A DNA stretch of 64,000 nt, from assembly GCF_030272615.1 (NCBI RefSeq), contig NC_081412.1:670370852-670434851 (forward strand). Direction: 5' to 3'. Below the pieces are notes generated by a model. That model searched no databases. It saw only the letters and a program-made list of their open reading frames with translations, and was not told the DNA's origin. This document shows positions 21,187 to 31,309 of this stretch, in pieces. Position 1 is the stretch's first letter. Each line of letters starts with the position of its first letter. The position numbers and the translations under genes are program-made. The DNA comes from Cryptomeria japonica. Lineage: Eukaryota > Streptophyta > Pinopsida > Cupressales > Cupressaceae.

Positions 21187-24100
21187 CTAGTCTAGCACGT
21201 CATCTACCCCCCGATCTTGCTTATCAATGTTTCGGGAAGGCAGGGAACACGCTAGAGGAGGAACATCCAACATAGCAGATGGAGCTATCACAAGATCCAA
21301 ACAAGGGCTATGTTCATGTTCCGAGCCACATTGTTCTTGTCTAGGAGCTAGGATAAGTGCTTTAGAAAATTCGTTAGATAAATGGTTATCAACATCAACA
21401 AGTTCATATTCACTATCAGAAGCAAGAGGAGTAACATTTTCATCTATATCATCATCAAGATTTATAAAAATAGGATCTTTAACTCGCACAGGATCAAGAC
21501 CATCATGCATCTTATGTTTAGGAGATTTAGGCTCAATGTCTGACTGAGGAGAAAATGGAATAATGCTTGTTGAAGGTGTTTTTGGAGATTGCAAAGTTTG
21601 AGAAGCAGCTACCTGAGCTCTAAGACGACGCTTTCGTCGGCATTCACATGCAGAATGATTTCGTCTAGTCTTAGTAGGAAGTTGCGAAGACTGAGGAGGA
21701 GGAATGTTCTCATCCTTAGCACTTGGGTGTTTAGGTTGTGGTCTCTTAGGCTGGATAATAGGAGAAGAGGAAGGTCTCTTCTCTCTATAAAAAGAAGGAG
21801 GAGGAACTGCTCCATATAAAGGAGGAATTTTTGGTTTAGGGAGAAGACCAAGACCATCATGACGAGGAGGTATAGGTCTACTCTTAGGAAGTTTATTAGG
21901 TATAGACATAGTCACATCCATAGGGATGGGTTGAGATTCTTCTTGAGGAAAGACATTAGTTTTATCTTTCAAAGGAAGAACTTCCTTCTCAAGAATGATA
22001 GGAATGTCAAGTTTAGGTGTTCTAGGTTCACTTAGAGATAAGATCATATCTGTTTTCCACTTTTGATAAGATTTGAAAAGATGATCACTTCGCGGAGGAA
22101 GAGATTGGAATTGTTTAGGCCAAAAGTAGTCTATAGGAACACTAGAAGTTCTTTCAGCTGGTTTAAAGAGACTATGATTGATAGTAACAACTTCACCATT
22201 ATGGGGAAATTTCAAACACTTATGAATAGGAGAAGCAATAGCTTTCATGGAAGATAGCCAAGGATAGCCAAGCTTCACATGAAATTGTTCGGAAGATGGA
22301 ATAATAGCAAAGTTCACATCAAGGGATTTGTTATGGACTTCAATAGGCAATGTAATAGAACCAATTGCAGGAGAAGAAAATGCATCAAATAGTTTCACAA
22401 TCACATCTGTTTTGTCATATATCACTTGATTCAATTGCAAAGTAAAAAGAAATTCTTCAGTAATAACGTTAACCATGCACGAAGGATCCATAAGCACTCC
22501 ACGGCAAGGTGTATTCTTAACTTTTGCAACTATGTATAAAGGACCATCAGGTGCCCTAATGGTTTCGCTAGAATCAAATGTGATGGAAGGTTCTTCAGGG
22601 ATTTCTTGCTGCTCTACAAAGTTAATCACATTCGGAGTCATAGACACAAGACCATCAGATGAGAGAGAGGAATCATTAGTCTCAATCGCATTAGAGGTAT
22701 GAGAAGGCAATGGATCAGTGAAAATCTGAAGATTTTGATTAGGAGGAGCTACAGATGTGTTGCCTTTATCATTCACTCCAGAAACAGAGATAGTATTATT
22801 ATCAATCAAATCTTGAATTTTACCCTTTAAAGAAAAACATTTTTCAGTATCATGCCCAGGCTGACGATGAAATTGACAAAAAGCTTTGTTATCAAAATAA
22901 GGTGAAGTAATCTTTGCAGGATGAATTTGTCTTATAGGAGGAAGAGTAAGCACATTTTGTTCCAATAACTTATTCATAATACTATGCAATGATTCATTCA
23001 AAGGAGTATACTTTCTTTCTTTCTTGAAAAATTTAGAAATAGGAGGCACACCTGATGCTGCATTCACATTGTTGTTGATGATGTTTTCATTGAACTTGAT
23101 GGAATCTCTGTTCGGTTTAAACTTCCCAAATGGTTGTTGACTACTATCACCCTTATCACTCGGAGCCATAGGATGTGATTGTTCCATTTGACTCACAGTC
23201 AGTTGATAATTGTGAAGAGTGGTGCACAACTGTTGGAAAGAAGTAAACTCAAAAAATAGAAGTTTGTCTCGAATATCTTTTTGTAAATTAGAAATAAAGA
23301 TTCTTTGAATATCATTGTCAGGCACTGGAAAAGAAATTTGAGCATACAAATGCTTATATCTACCAATGAAATCAGTCACTTTTTCTTTAACACCTTGTTT
23401 ACAATGCATTAAATCAATCAAAGTAACTTTAGGACTTATATTGTTTTGAAATTGTTGAATGAAAGCATTTGCAAGTTGTTCGAAAGAAGTAATAGAATAG
23501 GAAGGCAACGAGCAATACCATTGTAGGGCTTTGTCTCTTAATGTTCTAGTAAACAGTTTTGCAAGCAACCTTTGGTCATAAGCAAAATCAGTACAAATTG
23601 TTTGAAAAGTCTTAACATGTGTTAGAGGATCTCCTTTACCATTATAAAGTTCCAAATGCGGGATTTCAACATGTTTAGGAGGGATAGCTCGAACAATGTC
23701 AAGAGAAAGTGGGCTCGCAACGTCAAATGTGGGCACACTGAACTTAGATTGATTCATAGAGGCAATTTGTTGCTGTAAAGAAGAGACAGTTTGTGCTAGA
23801 TTGTTAATGGTCGCTTCAATCGAAGAATTCATATTGGATGTGTTAGATTGAGATGGAGGTGTTATGTTATTGAAAGAAGGTAGAGAGTAAGGTGGTGGGA
23901 CCCTATGATAATTAGTCATAGGAGATGATTGGACAAGAGGAACACTACAAGGAGGGATGGAATGGTTAAATGAATTGCCCCCTTGCGTCATGTTCATTTG
24001 TGGAGATATAATAGGGACACTCATTGAAGGAATGAATGAAGAAGTCGGATTGAATGAAGGAAGAGGGTTAATTGAAGAAGAAGGGTTGCCCCCATGACTG

Positions 24101-24612
24101 GTGATCACAGGAGGAATGTCTTGTATAGAGGTAGCCATGATGTTTGATGTAAAGGTAGGTATACTAGCAATAGGAGTTGTCAAAGGAATAGAATGATTGT
24201 CTTGTGTAGGAGGTTGTGTATAACCTAAATTTTCAGCACAACTCTTCATAGGCATCACATTCGAATCCACAATGTGTGCAATACCACGCAAAATATCAAT
24301 TCCATTCTTATCACTTTGAAGCATATGTTTTAGACCCTCAATTAAAGGAAGAGCTTGACTATCAGGGTATTCTTGAGACATCCATTGTCGAAAATCGTCA
24401 AATTGGTTATCCAATTTCGAAAGTTGTTCTACAGAAACCTCATGGAGAGCTTCTTCATCATTAGGAGGATTAGAGGAATTACCCATGTCCTCGTTAAAAA
24501 GGCTATTCAAATTAGGTTCCATCTCCTCAGTAGTTAAACCTCGGAAAGACTTAATTCTACGGCTTCGTCTAACGGGAATAGTGTAAGTAGGGCTTATTGT
24601 TGTAAAACTCAT
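21187..24612 (-). CDS. Gag-protease-like polyprotein of Ty3/gypsy element, 1141 aa, open
   Basis: The frame opens at MSFTTISPTYTIPVRRSRRI and is uninterrupted. Residues about 120-290 are low-complexity (Pro, Ser, Thr, Asn). Residues about 315-480 form a Retrotrans_gag domain (PHLELYNGKGDPLTHVKTF, ALQWYCSLP, FIQQFQNN). A Tat-type variant knuckle follows near residue 580 (FCQFHRQPGHDTEKCFSLKG). Residues about 690-820 resemble the retropepsin region, but the active site reads LMDPSCMVNVI in place of the usual D-S/T-G triad: the aspartate is kept and the glycine is not. The remaining 320 or so residues are proline-rich, with a basic run (CECRRKRRLRAQ) and an acidic segment (INLDDDIDENV), and match nothing I recognise. 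No polymerase follows. Gag would assemble the particle; protease activity is doubtful. Confidence 0.9.
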   Translation of the reverse strand: MSFTTISPTYTIPVRRSRRIKSFRGLTTEEMEPNLNSLFNEDMGNSSNPPNDEEALHEVSVEQLSKLDNQFDDFRQWMSQEYPDSQALPLIEGLKHMLQSDKNGIDILRGIAHIVDSNVMPMKSCAENLGYTQPPTQDNHSIPLTTPIASIPTFTSNIMATSIQDIPPVITSHGGNPSSSINPLPSFNPTSSFIPSMSVPIISPQMNMTQGGNSFNHSIPPCSVPLVQSSPMTNYHRVPPPYSLPSFNNITPPSQSNTSNMNSSIEATINNLAQTVSSLQQQIASMNQSKFSVPTFDVASPLSLDIVRAIPPKHVEIPHLELYNGKGDPLTHVKTFQTICTDFAYDQRLLAKLFTRTLRDKALQWYCSLPSYSITSFEQLANAFIQQFQNNISPKVTLIDLMHCKQGVKEKVTDFIGRYKHLYAQISFPVPDNDIQRIFISNLQKDIRDKLLFFEFTSFQQLCTTLHNYQLTVSQMEQSHPMAPSDKGDSSQQPFGKFKPNRDSIKFNENIINNNVNAASGVPPISKFFKKERKYTPLNESLHSIMNKLLEQNVLTLPPIRQIHPAKITSPYFDNKAFCQFHRQPGHDTEKCFSLKGKIQDLIDNNTISVSGVNDKGNTSVAPPNQNLQIFTDPLPSHTSNAIETNDSSLSSDGLVSMTPNVINFVEQQEIPEEPSITFDSSETIRAPDGPLYIVAKVKNTPCRGVLMDPSCMVNVITEEFLFTLQLNQVIYDKTDVIVKLFDAFSSPAIGSITLPIEVHNKSLDVNFAIIPSSEQFHVKLGYPWLSSMKAIASPIHKCLKFPHNGEVVTINHSLFKPAERTSSVPIDYFWPKQFQSLPPRSDHLFKSYQKWKTDMILSLSEPRTPKLDIPIILEKEVLPLKDKTNVFPQEESQPIPMDVTMSIPNKLPKSRPIPPRHDGLGLLPKPKIPPLYGAVPPPSFYREKRPSSSPIIQPKRPQPKHPSAKDENIPPPQSSQLPTKTRRNHSACECRRKRRLRAQVAASQTLQSPKTPSTSIIPFSPQSDIEPKSPKHKMHDGLDPVRVKDPIFINLDDDIDENVTPLASDSEYELVDVDNHLSNEFSKALILAPRQEQCGSEHEHSPCLDLVIAPSAMLDVPPLACSLPSRNIDKQDRGVDDVLD

Positions 24613-25788
24613 GCACTAGAAAGAGAGAGAATATTTTGAATTTAGAGGTCGCAATTTTCAGTAAAATCAGCCAATCTTCTGGATTTAAGCTGTTAAATGC
24701 AATCACAACAGTCTCCCGAAATTTCGGAAAAAAATGTCCGGGACCGTGGCGCCCGGAGTGCAACACGGTCCCTGCAACTTTTTTCAAAATTTGCAGGGAT
24801 GAGAGGTATGATGATTTTAGAGCTAATCTGAAAAAATTGAGTGATTTTATGATCTGTAGATAGGCCAAATTAAAGTTGTAATCTCAAAATTGAACCCTAT
24901 CAAGATAGTCGAAAAATGCAAAAATTTGAATTTTGAAAAAGAGAGGGAAACTGAAATTTTGAATTTTATGATTTTAGAGGGAATGTCAAGAGCAATGCAA
25001 ATTTTGAAATTTGAAAATTGACTCAATTTCACGCAAAATTCAATTTTGAAAGCGGAAATCAAAGTTGTTGTAATTAAGCACTTAATTTCAAAAGTCACAA
25101 AATGCAAGCATTTGAATAAAGCACTAAAAATTTTAATGAATGATGACACACTTTTCAGATTTAGGACAGTAAGAACACAATTTTGACAAAAAATTTTAAT
25201 TTCAATGATTTTTGAATGATTAGAAGCCCTAAACCAAGCAAACACAAGACCAACTTTGACTGTAATTTTGAAAGTGTTATAATTGACAAAATCAGCCAAA
25301 ATTCTGGATTTTAGCAGGAAAATACAACAAGATCTCGCTCCCGAAATTTTGGAAAAAATGTCAGGGACGATGGCGCTCGGAGTGCAACACGGTCCTCGCA
25401 ACTTTTTTCCAAATTTTCAGGGATGAAGGATATTGTGATTTTATTGCAAAATCCAAAGTTACAGCTGATTTGGAGATGTTTTGATTGGTCAAATTACCGG
25501 ACAAAGGTTGAATTAAGAGGGTTTCAAAAATTAGGGTTTTGACACTTAACCACTTAATTTTCATAATTAAAGCACAAATATGAATTGAAAATTTGTAATA
25601 GAAAGGCAGATCTGAAACAGGCATTAACATTTAGACATTTCGCAAGTTCAATTACCAAAAAGAAAATTTAGGGTTTTTATGCAATCACCTCTAAAATTTT
25701 GCAAAAGATCAAACATGGAAATGTAATCAATTTTTTCAGATCTAAGCATGAAAAATCAGAAAGGATGTTCACGTCGGGTTCACCAAAA
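24613..25788 (-). promoter_or_regulatory. Leader of the gag-only element with primer site and direct repeats
   Basis: This 1.2-kb leader lies between the 5' LTR and the Gag start. A primer-site-like TGGTGAACCCGACGTGA near 25771-25787 begins with the TGG complementary to a tRNA CCA end; the tRNA is not identified. Two diverged direct repeats of about 170 bp (24660-24840 and 25288-25465) each contain a GC-rich hairpin. In the first, GGGACCGTG at 24740-24748 pairs with CACGGTCCC at 24764-24772. Packaging or dimerisation signals are a reasonable guess for such structures. Confidence 0.65.
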
Positions 25789-27018
25789 TGTAAAGCGGAA
25801 AAATCACGATCGAAACCCTAGTTGTTCTCCCCTCTTCCGACTCTAAGGAGAGAGAAGGGAGGTTCGCTAGGATTCGATGGTTTTTCACTTAGGGGAGAGA
25901 CTTTACATTCAAAAGAGGGGTTGAAACTCATAAGATCCAATCCCACGCAATGCAAGATTGGATGCTAAATGAATTTCAAGGGTTAGGAAAGCAAGGCTAC
26001 CCTCTTTTGTAAAGAATGTTGTTAAGGAAATTAAGCTAAGCATGCATAGAAAGTCATAAAGATTCGCTTATAAACTGAGTTCGGGTTATAGGATGAAGCT
26101 GCGGACCTAGAATTAGCAGTAAAATGTCGATACAGCGCTATCCTGCAAATTTGAGCAAAAGTTGTCGGGACGATGGTGCCCGGCGCCACGGTCCTCCGAA
26201 AAATCCGCGAAACGAAGGGGGATCTGTTCGTCTCTGCACAAGGATTCCAGATCTTCAATTTCAGCCGCGTACCTGCAACCTACACACAGAAAAGCGAAGA
26301 CAATTGGGGGGTTAGGGATTGGGGGTTTGCCTTTAGGTCAAACCCCGGTTTTGGAATTAACCAAGAAATGAGCAAGAGCTGTAAATGTAAATGACTGTAA
26401 AACAAGTACTAATACCTTGTTCTAAGGATGTTTGTATCCTTATGTGCAAAGGTTTAGATGTTGTATGTTGTAGCATGTAGTATGTGATCTCCTCTTCAAT
26501 GGTTGAATCCTTGTCTTGAATGCAACACTTAGCCTTGAATGGAGACTTGAGATGATCAATTGCTTGAAGGAATACTTGAATGCTTGAATGCTTGAGTATA
26601 ATTTCCACGCCTTGTACACATATCCTCTTCATATGCCAAATGAGAGAGAAAAATGTAGTTTATATACTTGTCATTTAGGGCTGATAGACTGATTTTCCCG
26701 ACCTTAGGCCGACCAGGGAAAGTTAATTTCCAAATTGCAAACAAAAAGACCCGAGCCCCTTAGGAGACCGGGCCCAAAATAGGACCCAGGGACCAGGGCG
26801 CTGGGCGCCATGGTCCTGGGGACCAGGGCGCTGGGCGCTCTGGTCCCACCTCCCGGGACAGCAGGGTGCAAGGAGGTTTAGGCCAGGGTGCTTGAAAAAT
26901 GCAGTTTTCAGTGTCATGAGCAAGTTTCAGGGTCTTCATTCAGGTTGCGTGTTGCGTCGCCATCGTGAAGACCGAAATGCAGTCGAAATTGCAAGTGTCA
27001 CAATTTTAGGACGCTACA
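25789..27018 (-). repeat. Gypsy gag-only element, 5' LTR
   Basis: This copy of the LTR begins TGTAAAGCGG and ends GGACGCTACA. A minus-strand TATA motif at 26658-26667 would drive the Gag transcript. A GC-rich hairpin lies at 26168-26194 and a GGGACC/GGTCCC cluster near 26770-26850. It is followed by the CTAAC duplication at 27019-27023. Confidence 0.93.
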
Positions 27019-27023
27019 CTAAC

Positions 27024-27104
27024 ACATACAATTCCAGATACCAAGAAATGATGTGATTCATCAATTACATAAATTTTGGAATAGAGAATCAATAGATTCT
27101 ACCA
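27024..27104 (-). repeat. E4 3' LTR, proximal remnant
   Basis: It matches 28994-29075 up to CACCA/TACCA and then stops. In minus-strand terms the LTR lacks its upstream (U3) part, which is present beyond 29075 in the other copy. The junction to internal sequence at 27105 has no polypurine tract, indicating a deletion. Confidence 0.75.
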
Positions 27105-28616
27105 ATACCTACATAGATTTAATTTTCAACCTTCTCATAGACATCTACATTACTTTTTGTGTTCTCTTGTCTCAATGATTCCTCTTCATCACACTCTTCA
27201 TGAAATTTGAAAACTTCATACTTAGGTGGCATGTATGATAAAGAGTGGATGCTTGATGGTTCATCTTCTTTCACTCGGGGTTGATCTAGAAGTTCAGTAA
27301 AAGTCTCCATTTTTTAAGATAAAGAATAGTCTAAAAAATTGTACTTACAGTTGCTTCTCCATTGGTCATATCCGTACAAGGTTGTCCACTAGGTATTATA
27401 CCTTTGATTTCCTTGGAAAAGTTTTCATCTTCAACTGTTAGTGATGGATGAATGAGAATATCTTCTACACATAGAAATTCATCGTCAGAAGAATTGAGAG
27501 ACCAAGTTGGAATGAAGATTATAGGGGTTTCATCTTCATGCATGTCTTCATCATTGTTTTCAAGTTGGGGTTGCAAACAAGACTTGAAATCACTTGATAC
27601 CTCTTCTTCAAGTTCCTTGTTCTTAGGTTGATGGAATATTTCTTCAGTGCAATACTTATGAAATGCTCCAACACCATCTTCTTTTTCTTCTTCACACACT
27701 TTCTTTTCATCTTTCTTTTGACATGTATCCTTGTGAACCGATATGACTTCATCTTCCTCAACACATGCATAATGTGATGGATCTTTTTCAAAACTTGGAT
27801 CACAAGACATCTCATCAGGAATGTGCACACCTTCAAGAAGATAATTTTCTCCCTCTTCTTTTTGTTCAATCTCTTGCAATGTTTTAAGCAGAGAAGGATG
27901 CACTTTGTCATGACCAAGTTTCCTATTTCCATAGAAGCTTTTCAAAAACTTGATATGTGAAATGGAGAATCTAATTTTGTTGGGAAATAGGTGGAGGAGA
28001 ATGAGCATCATCATTATTATCCATTGTTGATTCAAGAATACAATCATGAGCAAAAATTTGGTTCTCTCTTCCATCTTTTTCCTCAATCTTTTACAGAGTC
28101 TAGAGTAGAGAGATTAATTTTATGAAGATCAAGTTTCTTTCCATCATAGAAACTTTTCAAGAAGTTGACTTGTTCAAGATTATCAAGACTTTGATTCTAT
28201 TGAGCAACTAGTACAAGAGAAATATTAGTTTTGTCTTCATCTTTCTTGATTGTTGACTTGGGTAAATGATCACAAGCAAGAAAACCAATCTCTTTTCCAT
28301 GCTTTTTCTCAATATCTTGCAACAATTGACATAAAGAGGGATGAATCTTATCAGGACTAAACTGCATGCCACCATAAAATATCTTCAAGAACTCAACTTG
28401 TATGGGCTCATCAGGAACTTGCTTCTTTTGATATGAGTAGTCTTCATCATCACTTTCACTGTCACTTTCCAACTTTCCTTTATACCAAACCATTGTTTAG
28501 AATTCGATCTTTTAGAGAGAGTCGCCAACCTTCATTTTGAAAAAAGGTACCTTAAAATTTCAAAGGAACAAGACACGCTAGTATTTTGCTTCCTAGCAAA
28601 GTCGCCAAAAATCTAT
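27105..28616 (-). pseudogene. E4 internal region: degenerate acidic protein with three repeated modules
   Basis: On the minus strand, from MVWYKGKLESDSESDDEDYS at 28493, three related modules can be read: VEFLKIFYGG...DKIHPSL (about 28360-28400), VNFLKSFYDGKKLDLHKINLS (about 28120-28180) and IKFLKSFYGNRKLGHDKVHP (about 27880-27965). Between them are stops (28197 and near 28090) and a frame change. A long Glu/Lys/Cys-rich tail runs to 27331, and a last open piece (METFTELLDQPRVKEDEPSS) ends at 27119. No Gag, protease or polymerase motif is seen. A primer-site-like TGGCGACTTTGCTAGG lies at 28595-28611, resembling the TGGCGACTCTGC leader of Tat/Ogre-type gypsy elements. The function of the modules is unknown. 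Confidence 0.6.
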
Positions 28617-29700
28617 TGGTAAATAGATTTGTCACTATGGTTGTCTATCTGAAACTACCCCTGTTTGCCTGAAGAGCAGTGACAAATGTTCCAACAGTTG
28701 GAGAGATTGTATTAAAACCACAATCTTCCTCTGCGTTTGAGAGGGGCATCTCCCTCATATGATGGGGGTATTTGGGATTTTTGTGTACTTTTTATTTGAA
28801 AGTACAAAAAGGAGGCAAAACTAAAGAAAGGTGAATAATAGAAACCTCAATGGCAGATATACAAGCACCAAATAGGATTTCACAAATGATGACATATACA
28901 AAGGGGGTTTAAGCACAAAACAAGTTTAAGATATGTAAGGATGATGAAAGAAAGACAACAAACCTCAACATACGAAGAAATAAGTTGTAATAACACATAC
29001 AATTCCATATACCAAGAAATGATGTGATTCATCAATTACATAAATTTTGAAATAGAGAATCAATAGATTCCACCAATACACAAAAGGATTATCAATTTAA
29101 CATACGAGAAAGAGATAATCACAACACATAAACACATCCAATACATATGAATCAAATGCATTCATTGTTACTCTTTTGAAAATATACAAGTCCAAAAGCT
29201 TTGAGTAGCAAATGTGAAAACCAAAATTTCTTTAAAGTTTCTCTACAAAATCCTGTAGAGTTTCCCCTTTGTACAAAGTTCCCCCCTTTACAATGCTATG
29301 AGTTTCATATTTATAGACTCTTTGTTGCGTAACTACCCATTTCAGGTTTATAACTAACTCAGTTTGAGCAAGGTATTTATTTATACAATTTGAAGCATTC
29401 AAAGATAATCTTTAATGAAGTTAGAAACTACCTTACTTTTATGCAAAAACAGTCAAAATTCTAACTTTGACTTAAAATAAGTGATATGGGTCACTTTTAC
29501 AAAATGAGCATTTAAAATTTGTAACTTTGGATGAAGGAACAAGTCATTAGTTCAGTTGAGCTGAGAATCGTGTCTTCTTACAATCCATGAGTTGCCTTCT
29601 CAATAATGATTTGGCCTTTGAAGATGCACATTCAACTGTATCTGAAAGCATCTTTTTCCTTACGTGAGCTCTTTATAGTCTTTGTTAGTAGCATAGTCTA
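28617..29700 (-). repeat. E4 5' LTR (upper end uncertain)
   Basis: Positions 28617-29075 match the split LTR at 18824-19201 plus 27024-27104. Beyond 29075 the sequence continues as a plausible promoter-bearing U3/R. A minus-strand TATA motif (CTATAAATATG) lies near 29308-29318, followed by a G-run. The upper boundary is not fixed because the other copy lacks this part; I place it loosely before the PPR remnants. Confidence 0.6.
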
Positions 29701-30199
29701 TCCATAATCTTATGCATTCATATAGAATTCATAACTCATCACAAGTAACACCTCCTCGTGTGTTCAACGCATCTATAAGAGATCAAGGAACACCACTCCT
29801 CACTGGTAGGAAGATTAAAAATTGCACTTTTACAAGAACATGCTATTCCTTATTGGGATTGTGTTTCATGGAACTTGACCTTTGCTTCATATGCTTACTA
29901 ATAACCATTTTGACTATTCATTATCAATCGTTCTTCCAAATCCGCATAACAACTAATGCCATAGGTTGGGAGCATGCCATGTTGTGCATCTCTAATCGAG
30001 ATTATGTTTTTGAGATGAATTTGGAAGAGAATTACCACCCTAGAATCTTTCTTCGATGACTACTTCTATGGATTTGCTACAACATTTTGTTCTCACATAT
30101 AAGTATATCAAATGCATTTGAAGCCTTCTTTCTAAAAATCCTGGTGACATCTTTTAGAGAAGATTCATTCAAGAATCTATGCTTCGTATTTAACATGCA
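29701..30199. other. Unassigned sequence between E4 and the PPR pseudogene
   Basis: No supportable gene. It may hold more decayed PPR-gene sequence or the outer end of the E4 LTR, but no motif is clear enough to assign. Confidence 0.5.
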
Positions 30200-31309
30200 G
30201 GTCTACCAAGGAACTAGCAACTACAACATCTTATAAAATCTCCCGACCATCATGTTTCAATGAATGCCCATTTCTTTTTGAATCTTTTGATCATAATGTA
30301 CCATGAGATGACATTTGCTTTAATAGATGCAATCTGGCAATGACTCACGTGACTTCATAATAGCTCTGAATAAATAACACCGACCCTTAACTTCAATGAC
30401 TATGCTTTTGTTTTGTGTATTGACTTGAATATCTTGTAAAAACCCATAATTTCCCTTATGGTGGCAACAATCGGCCCTTGTATTGGTGGCTTTCATGGAA
30501 TGCTGCGATCTTCTAACTCCTCCTATCGAAAACTTTTACTAATGGTTGTGATCTATATTGATTTCAATATCCATGAGCATCTTTTTGGTGACCTTTCTTT
30601 GAAAAAGTGGCTCTTCAATCTCCTATCTCTGCACCACATGAGATGACACCTCCATGAAGAATTCAGTCAAAAACTTTGTGTGCTATGACTATTCTTACAC
30701 ATGTTTTGCATGCATGACTATGGGAGGTTTATATACTATAATATCTGACAAAAATGTCTTTGCCAACCTGCTTTGATGGATGCCCATAATCTATTCCAAA
30801 GCTTCCTTTATTGTGTGCACAGGGGGAGAAAAAAAACAAAAAAAAGGTGGCAGAGTTGGTGGAATCGGCTTTATGCCTTCAAGTTGCATTTTCTTCAAAT
30901 TTTTCCAAAGCCTTTTCAACAAATCTATTTTGCGCAGAGACTGCAATCATTACATTGCATGAGATGACATTCTCTTGAGGCATTTTATAAAACAATTCAT
31001 GTGCTTTCTCTATGCTTCCAGATTCAACATACATGTCCATCGTAGCACTTCCAACCATGATATTTGACTGAAATCTACCACCATTATGCTTCAATGAACA
31101 TCTTTATGATGTCCTAAATCTCGCGTTTTGGCATAATCAGGAAGGATGCTACGAAAACTTGTGGAATTCGGCTATACACTAGCCAATCATGTTTGCCTCA
31201 AAGTTTTGAATGTGAATATCTTAGAATCATCACATTCCATGAGACTACATTTCTGATGCATTCTATCAAATGCTTAACACGCATTTTCTATTCCTCCACA
31301 TGATCCTTG
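30200..31309 (-). pseudogene. PPR protein pseudogene, downstream part
   Basis: Minus-strand translation shows decayed pentatricopeptide repeats in shifting frames. The clearest is GSATMDMYVESGSIEKAHEL followed by FYKMPQENVISCNVMIA at 30879-31094, matching the plant pattern GSALVDMYxKCGSIExAxxxF, DxMPxRNVxSWNxMI. Others are VVVASSLVDLHVKYEA near 30190-30230 and a KVFD...GVISCGAEI block near 30640-30690. PPR proteins bind organellar RNA in plants. Here many stops and frameshifts exclude function. Copia-3 splits the gene; the upstream part is at 38678-39095. Confidence 0.7.
31305..31309. other. Target-site duplication of copia-3, left copy (CCTTG)
   Basis: CCTTG precedes the left LTR and is repeated exactly at 38673-38677 after the right LTR, a standard 5-bp LTR-element duplication. 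Confidence 0.93.

Larger units (their letters stand above)
19202..27018 (-). mobile_element. Ty3/gypsy gag-protease-only LTR element (non-autonomous, Tat-like)
   Basis: The element is 7817 bp with TG/CA LTRs (1246 and 1230 bp) and a perfect CTAAC target duplication. On the minus strand it runs 5' LTR, primer-site-like TGGTGAACCCGACGTGA near 25771-25787, a 1.2-kb leader, one open 1141-residue protein, a 0.7-kb 3' region, polypurine tract and 3' LTR. The LTRs differ only by scattered substitutions plus one 16-bp length change (near 20230 versus 26820), so insertion looks fairly recent. Neither the internal region nor the protein has reverse transcriptase, RNase H or integrase. It would need these from an autonomous relative while supplying its own Gag. 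The host site is the 3' LTR of E4. Confidence 0.92.

Noticed and set aside
24847..25401. Phe/Lys/Ile-rich 184-codon minus-strand frame in the leader of the gag-only element
   Set aside because: AT-rich leader sequence overlapping the direct repeats, with no domain; a short upstream frame is possible but unsupported.
30773..30967. Plus-strand frame with KKTKKRW
   Set aside because: It overlaps the minus-strand PPR remnant and has no supporting motif.
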